Below the pieces are notes generated by a model. The model was given only the letters and a program-made list of their open reading frames with translations. It did no database searches and had not been told where the DNA came from. A program made the translations under genes and the position numbers. From Thermomicrobiales bacterium (lineage in GTDB: Bacteria > Chloroflexota > Chloroflexia > Thermomicrobiales > UBA6265), in NCBI GenBank assembly GCA_041390825.1, contig JAWKPF010000015.1:57632-121631 (forward strand): a DNA stretch of 64,000 bases, written 5' to 3'. Below, piece by piece: positions 1-8,800 of this stretch (the stretch's first letter is position 1; every line of letters begins with the position of its first letter).

Positions 1-614
1 AACTGGCGGAAAGCAACATTGGCGCCGCGGCTCGGCAGTTCCGGACGGCACTCGATTTCTCGCTGGAGCACCAGATCGTCGGCACGGCAACCGAGCTCAT
101 CGACGCCGCCGCCAGCGTCACTGCCGCCAGTGGCGATCTGGAGCTCTCCGCCCGGCTCTTCGGCGCGGCCGACCGGCTCAATCGGGAAACCGGCAATCCA
201 ATCACACTGCCAGAGTCGATCTATTACAGCAACGCGAGAGATCACGTTCGGGAAACCATGACCGTCGCCAGATTCAACGAGCTGCAGGCGGCCGGAGCTG
301 CGATGTCGCTCGACCAGGGATTCGCTTTGGCGCGTACCGCGCTGGAGGCAATCGCCCTCACTTCCCAAGCGGAGATGGTGGCCGAGCCGGACCACTCCAG
401 TGTCAGCACTCTTGGCTTGACCAACCGCGAGATCGAAGTCTTGCGGTTGGTGGCAATGGGTCTGAGCGATCGCGAGGTTGGTGACCGGCTCTTCATCAGT
501 CACGGCACAGCCCGTACTCACGTACGCAATATTCTCGGCAAACTGGGAGTCCATTCACGCACGGCCGCAACCAGTGTCGCGCTCCGGGAACGGCTGATCG
601 GGCCCGATCGCTAG
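1..614 (+). CDS. LuxR-family regulator, C-terminal part (5' end outside window)
   Basis: The reading frame is open from base 3 to a TAG at 612-614 with no start needed, so this is the end of a longer gene. The last ~65 residues form a LuxR/GerE helix-turn-helix: LTNREIEVLRLVAMGLSDRE, then a recognition helix around SHGTARTHVRNILGKLGVHS. The preceding ~130 residues are Ala/Leu-rich and helical, like the TPR-type region before the HTH in large ATP-dependent LuxR regulators. Its end (AATSVALRERLI) closely matches the end of the next gene (AATTVVLREGLI), so the two look like tandem paralogues. By analogy the missing N-terminus should hold a STAND ATPase. Target genes are unknown. Confidence 0.85.
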   Translation, partial: LAESNIGAAARQFRTALDFSLEHQIVGTATELIDAAASVTAASGDLELSARLFGAADRLNRETGNPITLPESIYYSNARDHVRETMTVARFNELQAAGAAMSLDQGFALARTALEAIALTSQAEMVAEPDHSSVSTLGLTNREIEVLRLVAMGLSDREVGDRLFISHGTARTHVRNILGKLGVHSRTAATSVALRERLIGPDR

Positions 615-713
615 GGTCCGCTCCAACGCACCCGTCATCGCACGCTGCCGGACAATGCGATACTGACGTCGAACCAACAAGCAACGTTTCAGCATCGATC
701 GCGGAGTATCCCG

Positions 714-3158
714 TTGAGCACTTCGTTTGCCGGGCGCGTTCCAGCCACGCACTCCGAACTCATCGGACGGGAACACGACATCGCCGAGGTTGCCGCGCTT
801 GTCGCAGCGCCAGGCAGACACCTCGTCACACTCACGGGTCCAGGTGGTGTTGGCAAGACGCGCCTTGGGATCGCCGTCGCAACCATGTTGGAAAACCGGT
901 TCACCGACGGAGTGCGATTTCTCGACCTCACGGCGATCACCGATCCTGAGCAGGTCATTCCTGCGGTGCTGAACATGCTCGGTCTGCGAGAGGAGGCGGT
1001 TCCCTCCGCTCAACTGGCGCGCGCGCTGGAGCGTCGTTCGCTGCTCCTGATTCTCGACAATTTCGAGCAAGTGCTCGAAGCCGGGCCCGATCTCAATCAT
1101 GCCTTGGCGCACGCGCAAGCGGTCCGCACGATTGTCACCAGCCGCGCGCCACTCAATGTCAGCGGTGAACGCGTCTACGAGGTAACGCCGTTGGCAGTGC
1201 CCTCGCTGCCGAGCGCGGACTTCGGCTCATCTTGCGACCTCGAGTCGCTGGCCTCCGCATCGGCCGTCGAGTTGTTTGCCGCCCGGGCACGTGCCGTTCG
1301 GCCCTCGTTCGCGCTGACATCAGCAACCATCGAGCCGACCGCGCAGATCTGTCGATTGCTCGACGGCTTGCCGCTCGCCATCGAGCTGACAGCGGCACGG
1401 TGTCGCGTTCTCTCCCCGGAAGCCATCCTGCAGCGATTGCAGGCCTCGATGGCGCTGCTGCGAAACGGCCCGCGAGATGCAGCTCCCCGCCACCAGTCTC
1501 TGGAACAAACAATCGCCTGGAGCTACGAGTTGCTCCGCCCCAGTGAGGCTTTGCTGCTGGATCGGCTGTCGGTCTTTTCCGGATCGTTTGCACTCGACGC
1601 AGCAGAGAGCGTGGCGGCCGACGGCCCGATAGATTTTCAACCATCGGCATATTTTTCCCTCGCAGCTCCGCTCGAGGACGACCGCACCCCCTTGCTGGCG
1701 TCCGAAGTCCTGCCGACGCTGGAGCAGCTCGTCGAGCAAAGCCTTGTGCAGCGGGTCGAGAGCGCCGCAGAAAGCCCTCGTTTTCGGCTCTTCGAAACCG
1801 TCCGCCAGTTCGCCGAGGCACGGCTGATCGAGCGGGGTGAACGCGAGCAAACCGCGATGCGGCATGCGCTGTACTTCCGTGCGATGACCGAGGCAACCTG
1901 GGGCGCGACGGGCGCGCCACTCGCGGATAGTGGCTGGTTCATGCACCTTGCGCCCGATCGGGAGAATTTCCGCGCGGCGCTCGACTATACCCAGCAGCAC
2001 GATCCTGCAGAAGGCGCGTCCTTTGCTGCCGGACTGTTCTGGTTCTTCTACAACCAGCTTGCATGGAAAGAAGGGGCACGAGCGATCGAGCGCACGGAGG
2101 GTCGATATGCCCCAGAGCAGTTGCCGTTCGCGGCCCGTTGCCGGATCGAGTGCGCTCGCGGGTCCCTGCTCGCGCTCTTCGCGGAAACGCGCGACGACGC
2201 GCTTCACCGGCTCGATACCCTGGGAGCATCGGCAGAACCCGCCAACCCACAATGGGCCATTGGTTACGCCATCGCAGTCAGCGGCATCGTGGCCGAGCGC
2301 GCCGGGGATCATGATCGCACTCTCGATGCGTTGCGGAACGCGAGAACCGTGCTGGGGAACCTCGATTCCGGGTGGACGGGCGCGAACCTCCGGTATCACG
2401 AGGCGCTCGCCTACTTCGGTTTGGGAGCGTTCGAGCGGGCGCGGATGCTCGCCACATCTGTGCTGGAAACGGACCCGGACATCGCCGGTCTGAACATTGC
2501 CTACGCGCATCATGCGATGGGGCTCATCGCCATTGCCGAGCGGCGACCCGCCACAGCCGCGCGCCACATTGCCGCTGGCCTCGATTTCATGACCCAATGC
2601 GGCATCGAGTTCACCTGGACGGATGAAGTCGATGCGATTGCGGCGATCGCTGCGCAAACAGGAGATCTGCCACTCGCGGCAACGGTGTTCGGGATCGCAG
2701 ATCGGTTGCACCAGCAGGCGGGCAGCCCGGTTTCGCTACCGGAACGGACAATCTACGCCGCTCAGCGAGATGCCACCCTGCGGCTGCTCGGCGCCGACGA
2801 CTTCCAGCGCTATCGAGATGAAGGCACAGCGCTCTCGCGCGAAGCTGCGTTCATGCAAATGCATGCGGCGCTCTCCCGCGCGCAACAGGCTGGCGACAGG
2901 ATCGTGACATTTGAACAGCAGGACGATCGGTATGGCTTGACGCCGAATGAGCGAGCGACCATGCGCTTGATCGCGCTCGGCCATACCGACCGGGAGATCG
3001 CGGCGATGCTCGACATCTCGCATGCGACCGCTCGTGCCAGAGTTCGCAGCATTCTCCAGAAGCTGGACGTACCGTCTCGTTCTGCCGCCACCACGGTCGT
3101 CTTGCGGGAAGGATTGATCACGGTTACCGAAACTGACCAAGGGCCGCCAGTCCCGTGA
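714..3158 (+). CDS. STAND (NB-ARC-like) ATPase with C-terminal LuxR HTH
   Basis: An 814-residue one-component transcriptional regulator. The N-terminus carries a signalling ATPase: Walker A GPGGVGKT at residues 42-49, Walker B LLLILDNFEQV near 110-120, a TSRAPL sensor motif, and GLPLAIELTAAR, the GxP motif of AP/NB-ARC ATPases. A long helical, TPR-like middle follows (residues ~330-730). The last ~70 residues form a LuxR-type HTH (LTPNERATMRLIALGHTDRE...) that is less canonical than that of the gene before it. The TTG start at 714 has GGAG about six bases upstream. It lies 99 bases after its probable paralogue in the same direction. Such proteins are normally switched by a ligand that permits ATP-driven oligomerisation; the ligand cannot be read here. 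Confidence 0.88.
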   Translation: MSTSFAGRVPATHSELIGREHDIAEVAALVAAPGRHLVTLTGPGGVGKTRLGIAVATMLENRFTDGVRFLDLTAITDPEQVIPAVLNMLGLREEAVPSAQLARALERRSLLLILDNFEQVLEAGPDLNHALAHAQAVRTIVTSRAPLNVSGERVYEVTPLAVPSLPSADFGSSCDLESLASASAVELFAARARAVRPSFALTSATIEPTAQICRLLDGLPLAIELTAARCRVLSPEAILQRLQASMALLRNGPRDAAPRHQSLEQTIAWSYELLRPSEALLLDRLSVFSGSFALDAAESVAADGPIDFQPSAYFSLAAPLEDDRTPLLASEVLPTLEQLVEQSLVQRVESAAESPRFRLFETVRQFAEARLIERGEREQTAMRHALYFRAMTEATWGATGAPLADSGWFMHLAPDRENFRAALDYTQQHDPAEGASFAAGLFWFFYNQLAWKEGARAIERTEGRYAPEQLPFAARCRIECARGSLLALFAETRDDALHRLDTLGASAEPANPQWAIGYAIAVSGIVAERAGDHDRTLDALRNARTVLGNLDSGWTGANLRYHEALAYFGLGAFERARMLATSVLETDPDIAGLNIAYAHHAMGLIAIAERRPATAARHIAAGLDFMTQCGIEFTWTDEVDAIAAIAAQTGDLPLAATVFGIADRLHQQAGSPVSLPERTIYAAQRDATLRLLGADDFQRYRDEGTALSREAAFMQMHAALSRAQQAGDRIVTFEQQDDRYGLTPNERATMRLIALGHTDREIAAMLDISHATARARVRSILQKLDVPSRSAATTVVLREGLITVTETDQGPPVP

Positions 3159-3393
3159 TCAGAGCAAGCACCAACGCGGTTCCCGCCATCAAGAGCACAA
3201 CGGTGCGCCGTCCCGGATCGACCTGATCGCGCGCGTCGTAGGCAAGGAAGGCAGTGAGGACCAACCCAACCGTCAACACGAGCAAGGCAAAACCAAACCC
3301 GTAGATGAGAGCGATGAACGGAGCGGCCACCATCGCGACGATGAAGGCGCATCCGACGATCCGTTGCCGATCGAGTTCGCGAATCGGTTTCAT
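3124..3393 (-). CDS. Small membrane protein, unknown function
   Basis: An 89-residue protein with about three hydrophobic helices (VGCAFIVAMVAAPFIALIYG; ALLVLTVGLVLTAFLAY; TVVLLMAGTALVLALITGLA) separated by a short charged loop containing DARDQVDPGRR. A short N-terminal charged stretch (MKPIRELDRQR) precedes the first helix. I do not recognise a family. Its 3' end overlaps the end of the convergent STAND/LuxR gene by 35 bases, and it is divergent from the zinc-ribbon gene that starts 45 bases away. The ribosome site is weak. The consistent hydrophobic pattern argues for a real gene. Confidence 0.6.
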   Translation of the reverse strand: MKPIRELDRQRIVGCAFIVAMVAAPFIALIYGFGFALLVLTVGLVLTAFLAYDARDQVDPGRRTVVLLMAGTALVLALITGLAALGQFR

Positions 3394-3437
3394 AGCGGGT
3401 AGGATACGAAGATCGACCCCATACGCGGAGTGTCCCG

Positions 3438-5075
3438 GTGTTCTGCACGCGCTGCGCCACCTTCAATCCACCAGATACCGCGCGGTGCGCCAGCTGCGGC
3501 ACACGGCTGCAATGGCCCACCACCGAGCCTTCGCATCGCCGGGGAGCCGGCGCCCGCGGTTGGTTTCTGTTGCTGCCGTTCATGCTGGCGCTGGGTGTGA
3601 TGGCGGTCGTCGGCTGGCGTACGTGGGAGGTGCGGCAATCGCAATCCGCCGCATATGACCGCGCGATGGCGGCGCTGGAGTTGGGGAATCTACCGGTTGC
3701 GATCGCCCAGTTCGGAGAAGCAGGCGGGTATCGCGACGCGCCCGAGCAACGCATCACCACCCAACAGCTTCTGGCGCCATACCAGGCCGCCTACCTCGAC
3801 GCGCGCGCCGCGCTCGACCATGGCGACAATGGGCGAGCGGTACAGCTGTTGCGGTCGGTTGTGGCCGCCATGCCGGACAACACCGAAGCTGCCACCCTCC
3901 TGGCATCCGCCGAGCAGCAGTTCCAGACCGATCTGCAACGGGAAATCACTATCGCAACCACCAACCGCTCCTGGCTCGAGGCCGAGCGAGCGATGCTCGA
4001 GCTTGCCGCATTCACCGGTGAACCGCCGGATCCGGACGCGCTCACCGAACTCCGGCTGACGCATACACCGGTGCTCTTCGCTCGGAACGGGGCGCTCTAT
4101 CGGGTCAGCCCGGACAGCGGCGACGAGGAGCTGGTGTTCGACGGCGTGCCGGTCGCGGCTCCAGTTTGGAGTCCGGACCGAAGCCGAATCGCATTCTTTT
4201 CGTCACTGCCCGGGGCGGAACGGTACGCGGCGTTGTTCGTCATCGATCCAGATGGAACGAACCTGCAGCTGGTGGATGACACAGCGGTCGCGTCACTTCC
4301 CGCCTGGAGTCCGGATGGCACTCGGCTCGCATTCGTCACAGCGGCTGACGAGTCTGGGAACCCGGCGGTCTTGCGCATCTTCGATTTCGTTGCCGACACC
4401 GCACGGGACGTGCCACTCCCGGAGGGAGCAATTGGCATGACGTCGCCAAGCTGGTCGGGCGATGGGACAAGGCTGGCGGCGATCGAGCTCCATCCCCGCG
4501 GCGCGAACATCGTCACCGGAATCGATGTCGATTCGCTGGAAGCCACTCCGTTGCTCGCATCGACACCGCCACACGCACGGGCGGTCAGTTGGTCGTCGAA
4601 CGCGGACGTCCTCTTGCTCTGGAGCACAACTGCCGACTCGGATTGGTATGCGGTGCGAGATAGCGCCATTGCACTGATCGACCTGGCGACCGGCACAGTG
4701 ACGCCCGTGACCTCGCAGACGCAGGCCCCCTCTCGACCGGTTTGGTCACCAGACGGTGTGCATTTTGCCTATCTCGAACGTGGGCGCACATTGCATATCC
4801 GGTTGCGCACTGGCATCGGCGAACGCGCGATCGAGCTGCCCAACAAGGGTCATGGCCGCATTAGCTGGGCCCCCGGCGGTGAGGGGATCATCGTTCCCGC
4901 GCTCGACCTGACCAAGCCGTCGATGATCGTTCCGGTCGGCGAACGGCTAGGACCGGTTCGGCTATTGGCGCTTCATTTCGAGGATGGTTGGCCTGCCACC
5001 GATTTTCAATGGGCGCCCTATACCGTTCCTGACCCTGCCCTGTACGATCCGCTTCCCGCTACGCCAGTTCCCTAA
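3438..5075 (+). CDS. Zinc-ribbon / single-TM / TolB-like propeller protein
   Basis: A 545-residue protein with an unusual domain order. Residues 3-20 are a zinc ribbon (Cys3, Cys6, Cys17, Cys20). A single membrane helix lies at about 41-60 (GWFLLLPFMLALGVMAVVGW). Residues ~70-200 are helical and TPR-like (AMAALELGNLPVAIAQFGEA; ARAALDHGDNGRAVQLLRSV). From ~215 there are TolB/PD40 propeller blades with repeated WSPDG-type signatures (APVWSPDRSRIAFFS, PAWSPDGTRLAFVT, PSWSGDGTRLAAIE, PVWSPDGVHFAYLE). The zinc ribbon should be cytoplasmic and the propeller extracellular. The start is GTG at 3438. The stop overlaps the stop of the convergent VOC gene. Function unknown; a sensor or protein-interaction scaffold is inference. 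Confidence 0.8.
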   Translation: MFCTRCATFNPPDTARCASCGTRLQWPTTEPSHRRGAGARGWFLLLPFMLALGVMAVVGWRTWEVRQSQSAAYDRAMAALELGNLPVAIAQFGEAGGYRDAPEQRITTQQLLAPYQAAYLDARAALDHGDNGRAVQLLRSVVAAMPDNTEAATLLASAEQQFQTDLQREITIATTNRSWLEAERAMLELAAFTGEPPDPDALTELRLTHTPVLFARNGALYRVSPDSGDEELVFDGVPVAAPVWSPDRSRIAFFSSLPGAERYAALFVIDPDGTNLQLVDDTAVASLPAWSPDGTRLAFVTAADESGNPAVLRIFDFVADTARDVPLPEGAIGMTSPSWSGDGTRLAAIELHPRGANIVTGIDVDSLEATPLLASTPPHARAVSWSSNADVLLLWSTTADSDWYAVRDSAIALIDLATGTVTPVTSQTQAPSRPVWSPDGVHFAYLERGRTLHIRLRTGIGERAIELPNKGHGRISWAPGGEGIIVPALDLTKPSMIVPVGERLGPVRLLALHFEDGWPATDFQWAPYTVPDPALYDPLPATPVP

Positions 5076-5440
5076 CGCAACGGCTGGAAAAGCTCGATTG
5101 GGTTGCCGGATGGGTCCTCCACCAGCACCTGCCTCCCGCCCGGACCGGAGACGATGTCGCTGCGCAAGCGGGCTCCAGTCGCACGCAACGCTTCGACCGT
5201 CGTAGCGATGTCGTCCACCTCGATGACGATCCGGTTCCACCCGCCGGGCGCCGGTCGAGCGCCTTCCGGCATTGGACGCGCGGCCGAGCTTTGCGGACCA
5301 GCCAGCCAGAGCACAGCATCGCCCCGGCGCACGATGGCCATTGCCGATCCGAACTGCTCTTCCAGCTCGAACTCGAGCATGGTGGTGTAGAACGTCACGG
5401 CGGCATCGACATCCGAGACGATATAGCGGAATGACATCAT
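5072..5440 (-). CDS. VOC-family (glyoxalase/bleomycin-resistance fold) protein
   Basis: About 122 residues from the double ATG at 5440 (MMSFRYIVSDVDAAVTFYTT). The frame stays open further upstream, but that stretch does not look like protein and GAGG precedes 5440. It has the two-module VOC pattern: an N-terminal strand followed by DVDAAVTFYTTMLEF, then DDIATTVEALRATGARLRSD and the C-terminal VLVEDPSGNPIELFQPL, where the final Glu is the usual metal ligand of the family. Substrate unknown. The stop shares bases with the stop of the convergent propeller gene. It is divergent from the methyltransferase at 5573 across a 132-base promoter region. Confidence 0.82.
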   Translation of the reverse strand: MMSFRYIVSDVDAAVTFYTTMLEFELEEQFGSAMAIVRRGDAVLWLAGPQSSAARPMPEGARPAPGGWNRIVIEVDDIATTVEALRATGARLRSDIVSGPGGRQVLVEDPSGNPIELFQPLR

Positions 5441-5572
5441 GCTGAAGACCTCGCTCGTTTCGCCGTGCCTGATCGATCGGTGGCACATTGTAGTCAACCC
5501 CGAGACGCTGAGGTGGCGATCGGTTGGACAGGTCGACATGCTAGATTCCAACCAACGAGGAAGGGATAGGGA

Positions 5573-6382
5573 ATGTCCATTCGACAACCGGCGGAGTGGA
5601 ACGCCTCCGTCTATCACCAGGTTTCCAACCCGCATGTCGGCTGGGGACGCACGGTGCTCAGCGATCTCACGCTACGGGGCGATGAGACGGCGATCGACGC
5701 GGGATGCGGGTCGGGACGCTTGACGGCCGAGCTGCTCGAGCTCCTCCCCGACGGGCATGTGATCGCCATCGACCGTTCGGCGAACATGGTGGCCGAAGCG
5801 CGCGCGAACCTGGCGCGGTTCGGGAACCGGGTCACGATCGTGCAGGCGGACGTTGGAAGGTTGTCGCTCGCAGATGTGGGCGATGCACCGGTCGATCTCA
5901 TCTTCTCGACAGCAACGTTTCACTGGATCCGTGATCACGACGCGCTCTTCCGCGGTTTGCTCAGCGTGCTGAAGCCTGGTGGACTGCTTTCCGCGCAATG
6001 CGGAGGCGGCCCGAATCTGGCATCGTTGCTCCAGCGCGTCGAGCGCCAGATGCGCTCGTCCGAGTTCGGCCAATATTTCGACGGCTGGAATGGTCCCTGG
6101 GAGTTCGCGGACGATGTCACGACCGCGAGCCGCCTGCGAGACTCCGGTTTCACGAACATCACTACCTGGCTCTACGAGTCCCCTACCCCGATGGACGATG
6201 CCAGCGCGTACGGAACCTTTCTCACCAATGTCATCCTGGGCGAACATCTGACTCGCATACCCGAAGATCTGCGTGAACGGTTCGTTGCGCAGCTTGTCGA
6301 GGGCGCGGCGGCGGAAGATCCGCCCTACGTCTTCGACTACTGGCGGCTCAACATGCGCGCCAATCGTCCGCTCGATTCCTAG
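5573..6382 (+). CDS. Class I SAM-dependent methyltransferase (trans-aconitate methyltransferase-like)
   Basis: 269 residues, full length. SAM-binding motif I is AIDAGCGSGRLTAELLELL; the acidic residue after strand 2 is in VIAIDRSANMV; motif IV-like FSTATFHWIRDHDALFRGL and KPGGLLSAQCGG follow. The TFHWIRDH element and overall length resemble trans-aconitate 2-methyltransferase (Tam) and related small-molecule methyltransferases, but the substrate is not certain. GAGGAAGGGAT lies just upstream of the ATG. The FAD oxidoreductase follows after 17 bases in the same direction, so the two are probably co-transcribed. Confidence 0.85.
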   Translation: MSIRQPAEWNASVYHQVSNPHVGWGRTVLSDLTLRGDETAIDAGCGSGRLTAELLELLPDGHVIAIDRSANMVAEARANLARFGNRVTIVQADVGRLSLADVGDAPVDLIFSTATFHWIRDHDALFRGLLSVLKPGGLLSAQCGGGPNLASLLQRVERQMRSSEFGQYFDGWNGPWEFADDVTTASRLRDSGFTNITTWLYESPTPMDDASAYGTFLTNVILGEHLTRIPEDLRERFVAQLVEGAAAEDPPYVFDYWRLNMRANRPLDS

Positions 6383-6399
6383 GCACGGAGAGACCCACT

Positions 6400-7560
6400 A
6401 TGCCCACCCTCGAGGTCGATACCATCGTCATTGGCGGAGGATTGCTGGGCTGGAGCGCGGCCTATCCCCTGGTCAAAGCCGGACAGCGGGTTGCCCTGAT
6501 CGACCGAATGGACGAGGGTCACGCCACCCAGGCGGGCGCTGGGATCATCGCGCCGGGAATGAACGTGCGCGATTCAGAAACCGGCTACGAGTTGCGCAAG
6601 GCAGCCATTGCCTATTACGCCGAGCTGGTCGATTCACTCACGGCTGATGGCGAACCAGATACGGGTTACGAGCGCGTGGGCGCGCTCTTCGTCGCACGCA
6701 GCGAAGCCGAAGCGGAGACACTTCCTGCCCTGGCAAGCGACATGATCCGCAGGCGCGAGGATGGGCTTGGCAATGTCGGTGAGGTGACGCTCCTCGATCC
6801 AGAGGCGGCGCGCGCGCTCTTCCCTCCCCTGGGCGGCATTCTTGGCGCGGTGCATGCGTCAGACGCCTCACGGGTCAATGGGCGCATTCTGCGCGATGCG
6901 ATTCGCTCGGCATGTCAGCGCAATGGGTGCGAACTGATCGTGGGAGAGGCAGAACTGGTTTCCGCCAGCGATACGCTGGTGGAAGTGAAAGTCGGTTCCA
7001 CGCTGGTGGAAGGGACCAGCCTGATCATCGCGGCCGGAGCCTGGTCATGCTATCTGGCCGAGAAGCTCGGGTTCGCGCTCCCGGTTTTTCCACAGCGCGG
7101 GCAAATCGTGCATCTGGACATGCCGGACGCCTATACCGGGGATTGGCCGATCATCCTCGGATATCACGACCAGTACATCCTCACCTTCCGGCCCAACCGG
7201 GTGGTCTGCGGAGCGACCCGTGAAAGCGACTCCGGTTATGAAGTGCGCTTGACGGCCGCGGGTGTGAAATCAGTATTGGACGAGGGACTGGCGGTCGCGC
7301 CCGGACTGGGAATCGCCACCATTGCCGAAATCAGGATCGGTCTTCGCCCGTTCAGTCCCGATCGGTTGCCCGTCCTCGGACCGGCTCCCGACCATCCGAA
7401 CATCTTCCTCTGCACCGGTCATGGACCGTCGGGTCTTCAGCTTGGCCCGTACTCGGGGCGGCTGGTCGCCGGACTGGTGCTCGGCGAGCAGCCCGCCATC
7501 GACATCACCCCGTTTCTGGTCGACCGATTTCAGGTCCAGGCGACAGTCGTCAATGGCTGA
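6400..7560 (+). CDS. FAD-dependent oxidoreductase (DAO / glycine oxidase-like)
   Basis: 386 residues. The N-terminal dinucleotide-binding motif VIGGGLLGWSAAYPLVKAG is followed by VALIDR, the acidic end of strand 2, then GAGIIAPGMN, a flavin-contacting segment of the D-amino-acid oxidase (DAO) family. The C-terminus has IRIGLRPFSPDRLPVLGP and LCTGHGPSGLQLGPYSG, typical of glycine/sarcosine/D-amino-acid oxidases and dehydrogenases. It probably oxidises an amine or amino acid using FAD; the substrate is not readable. GGAGAG precedes the ATG. It follows the methyltransferase by 17 bases and faces the convergent dehydratase gene 55 bases on. Confidence 0.87.
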   Translation: MPTLEVDTIVIGGGLLGWSAAYPLVKAGQRVALIDRMDEGHATQAGAGIIAPGMNVRDSETGYELRKAAIAYYAELVDSLTADGEPDTGYERVGALFVARSEAEAETLPALASDMIRRREDGLGNVGEVTLLDPEAARALFPPLGGILGAVHASDASRVNGRILRDAIRSACQRNGCELIVGEAELVSASDTLVEVKVGSTLVEGTSLIIAAGAWSCYLAEKLGFALPVFPQRGQIVHLDMPDAYTGDWPIILGYHDQYILTFRPNRVVCGATRESDSGYEVRLTAAGVKSVLDEGLAVAPGLGIATIAEIRIGLRPFSPDRLPVLGPAPDHPNIFLCTGHGPSGLQLGPYSGRLVAGLVLGEQPAIDITPFLVDRFQVQATVVNG

Positions 7561-7615
7561 CCGCGACCGAAATCCCGGTTACTGAATCACCGGCGCCTGT
7601 TGCCCGTTGCCTCGC

Positions 7616-8779
7616 TTACCAGTTCTGATAGGAGCCGTCTCGACGCCGCCAGCGGGGAGCGTCCCAGAACTCGAACGCGCGCTCGGCGGCGACCTCGTGA
7701 TCGAACGTGACGCCGAGACCGGGCGCGGTGGGTACAGGGAACCGCGGTCCGTCGATCTTCGGCATCTCCGGGAAAAGGTCTCGATCGTAGTCGTCCGCCA
7801 ACCGGTGCTGATACTCGAGATACGAGAAATTCGAGGTCGCCAATCCGAAATGGATCGACGCAGCAGTGGTGATTGGGCCGAGCGGATTGTGCGGCATGAC
7901 ATCCATGTAGTGATGCTCGGCCATAGCGGCCACTTTGCGCGCGGCGGTTATTCCGCCGACATTGGAAACATCGACCCGCACGAAGTTCGTGATGCCATCC
8001 TCGATCCACGGAACGAACGCGAACGGACTTGCGAACTCCTCCCCGATCGCGAACGGAACCGACGTCATGGTCCGTAGCTGCTGGTAGGCACGCGGATTCT
8101 CAGAACGCAATGGCTCTTCCACGAAGTAGAGATGCAGATCCTCGATTCGCTGGCAAAACAACGCCGATTCGGCAACATTCAGTCGGTGATGGAAGTCGAT
8201 CGCGAGATTGAGCCCGGTACCGGCCTCCTTGCGAATTTCGCGCAGCCAATGCGCGGCGAGATCGATGGCTTCCAGCGGCTCGAACACTTCCGTTTTGGAC
8301 GCATCGTCCTTCAGTGTCGACTTCATCACCGGCACGAAGCGCTGGACGTTCCAACCTTCGGCGTGCATCTGTTTCGCCTTCTCCACGATCTCCGGGCCAT
8401 CGAGCGCGCCGGGAGTGGCGAAGAGCGGCAGATAGTCACGGCAGGCGCCCCCAAGCAACTGGTAAACGGGAACGCCCAGCCGCTTGCCCTGAATGTCCCA
8501 AAGCGCGATATCGATCGCGCTCAGGGCAGCTGTGAGGATGTTGCCCCCTTCGAAATACGCCGTGCGATAGCAGGTTTGCCAGAGGTGCTCGATGCGGCCC
8601 GGGTCTTCGCCGATCAACCAGCGGGAAAGGTGCTCCACCATACCGGCCATGCCTTTTTCGCGGCCGGACATGCCACCCTCGCCAACACCGGAGATCCCCT
8701 CATCGGTGTCGATCTTGACGACGAACTGATTGCGAAATCCAACCTTGACCGGATACGACGTTACTGCCGTGATCTTCAT
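7616..8779 (-). CDS. Enolase-superfamily dehydratase, D-galactonate dehydratase-like
   Basis: 387 residues with the mandelate racemase/muconate lactonising fold. Metal ligands are recognisable in order: AIDFHHR (Asp, with the His that follows it as in galactonate dehydratase), YFVEEPLR (Glu) and FAIGEEFAS (Glu). The late MPHNPLGPITTAAS carries the second catalytic His of the DgoD-type dehydratases. The expected activity is dehydration of a sugar acid to its 2-keto-3-deoxy form; exact sugar specificity is inference. A purine-rich GAGAGGGG precedes the ATG. It begins 21 bases after the large secreted protein in the same direction, so they may share a transcript. Confidence 0.85.
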   Translation of the reverse strand: MKITAVTSYPVKVGFRNQFVVKIDTDEGISGVGEGGMSGREKGMAGMVEHLSRWLIGEDPGRIEHLWQTCYRTAYFEGGNILTAALSAIDIALWDIQGKRLGVPVYQLLGGACRDYLPLFATPGALDGPEIVEKAKQMHAEGWNVQRFVPVMKSTLKDDASKTEVFEPLEAIDLAAHWLREIRKEAGTGLNLAIDFHHRLNVAESALFCQRIEDLHLYFVEEPLRSENPRAYQQLRTMTSVPFAIGEEFASPFAFVPWIEDGITNFVRVDVSNVGGITAARKVAAMAEHHYMDVMPHNPLGPITTAASIHFGLATSNFSYLEYQHRLADDYDRDLFPEMPKIDGPRFPVPTAPGLGVTFDHEVAAERAFEFWDAPRWRRRDGSYQNW

Positions 8780-8800
8780 CGAGCCCCTCTCGCCAGTGCC

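Noticed and set aside
1320..2711. A 463-residue minus-strand frame inside the STAND regulator
   Set aside because: It is antisense to a protein with clear Walker and HTH motifs; composition is typical of GC-rich shadows.
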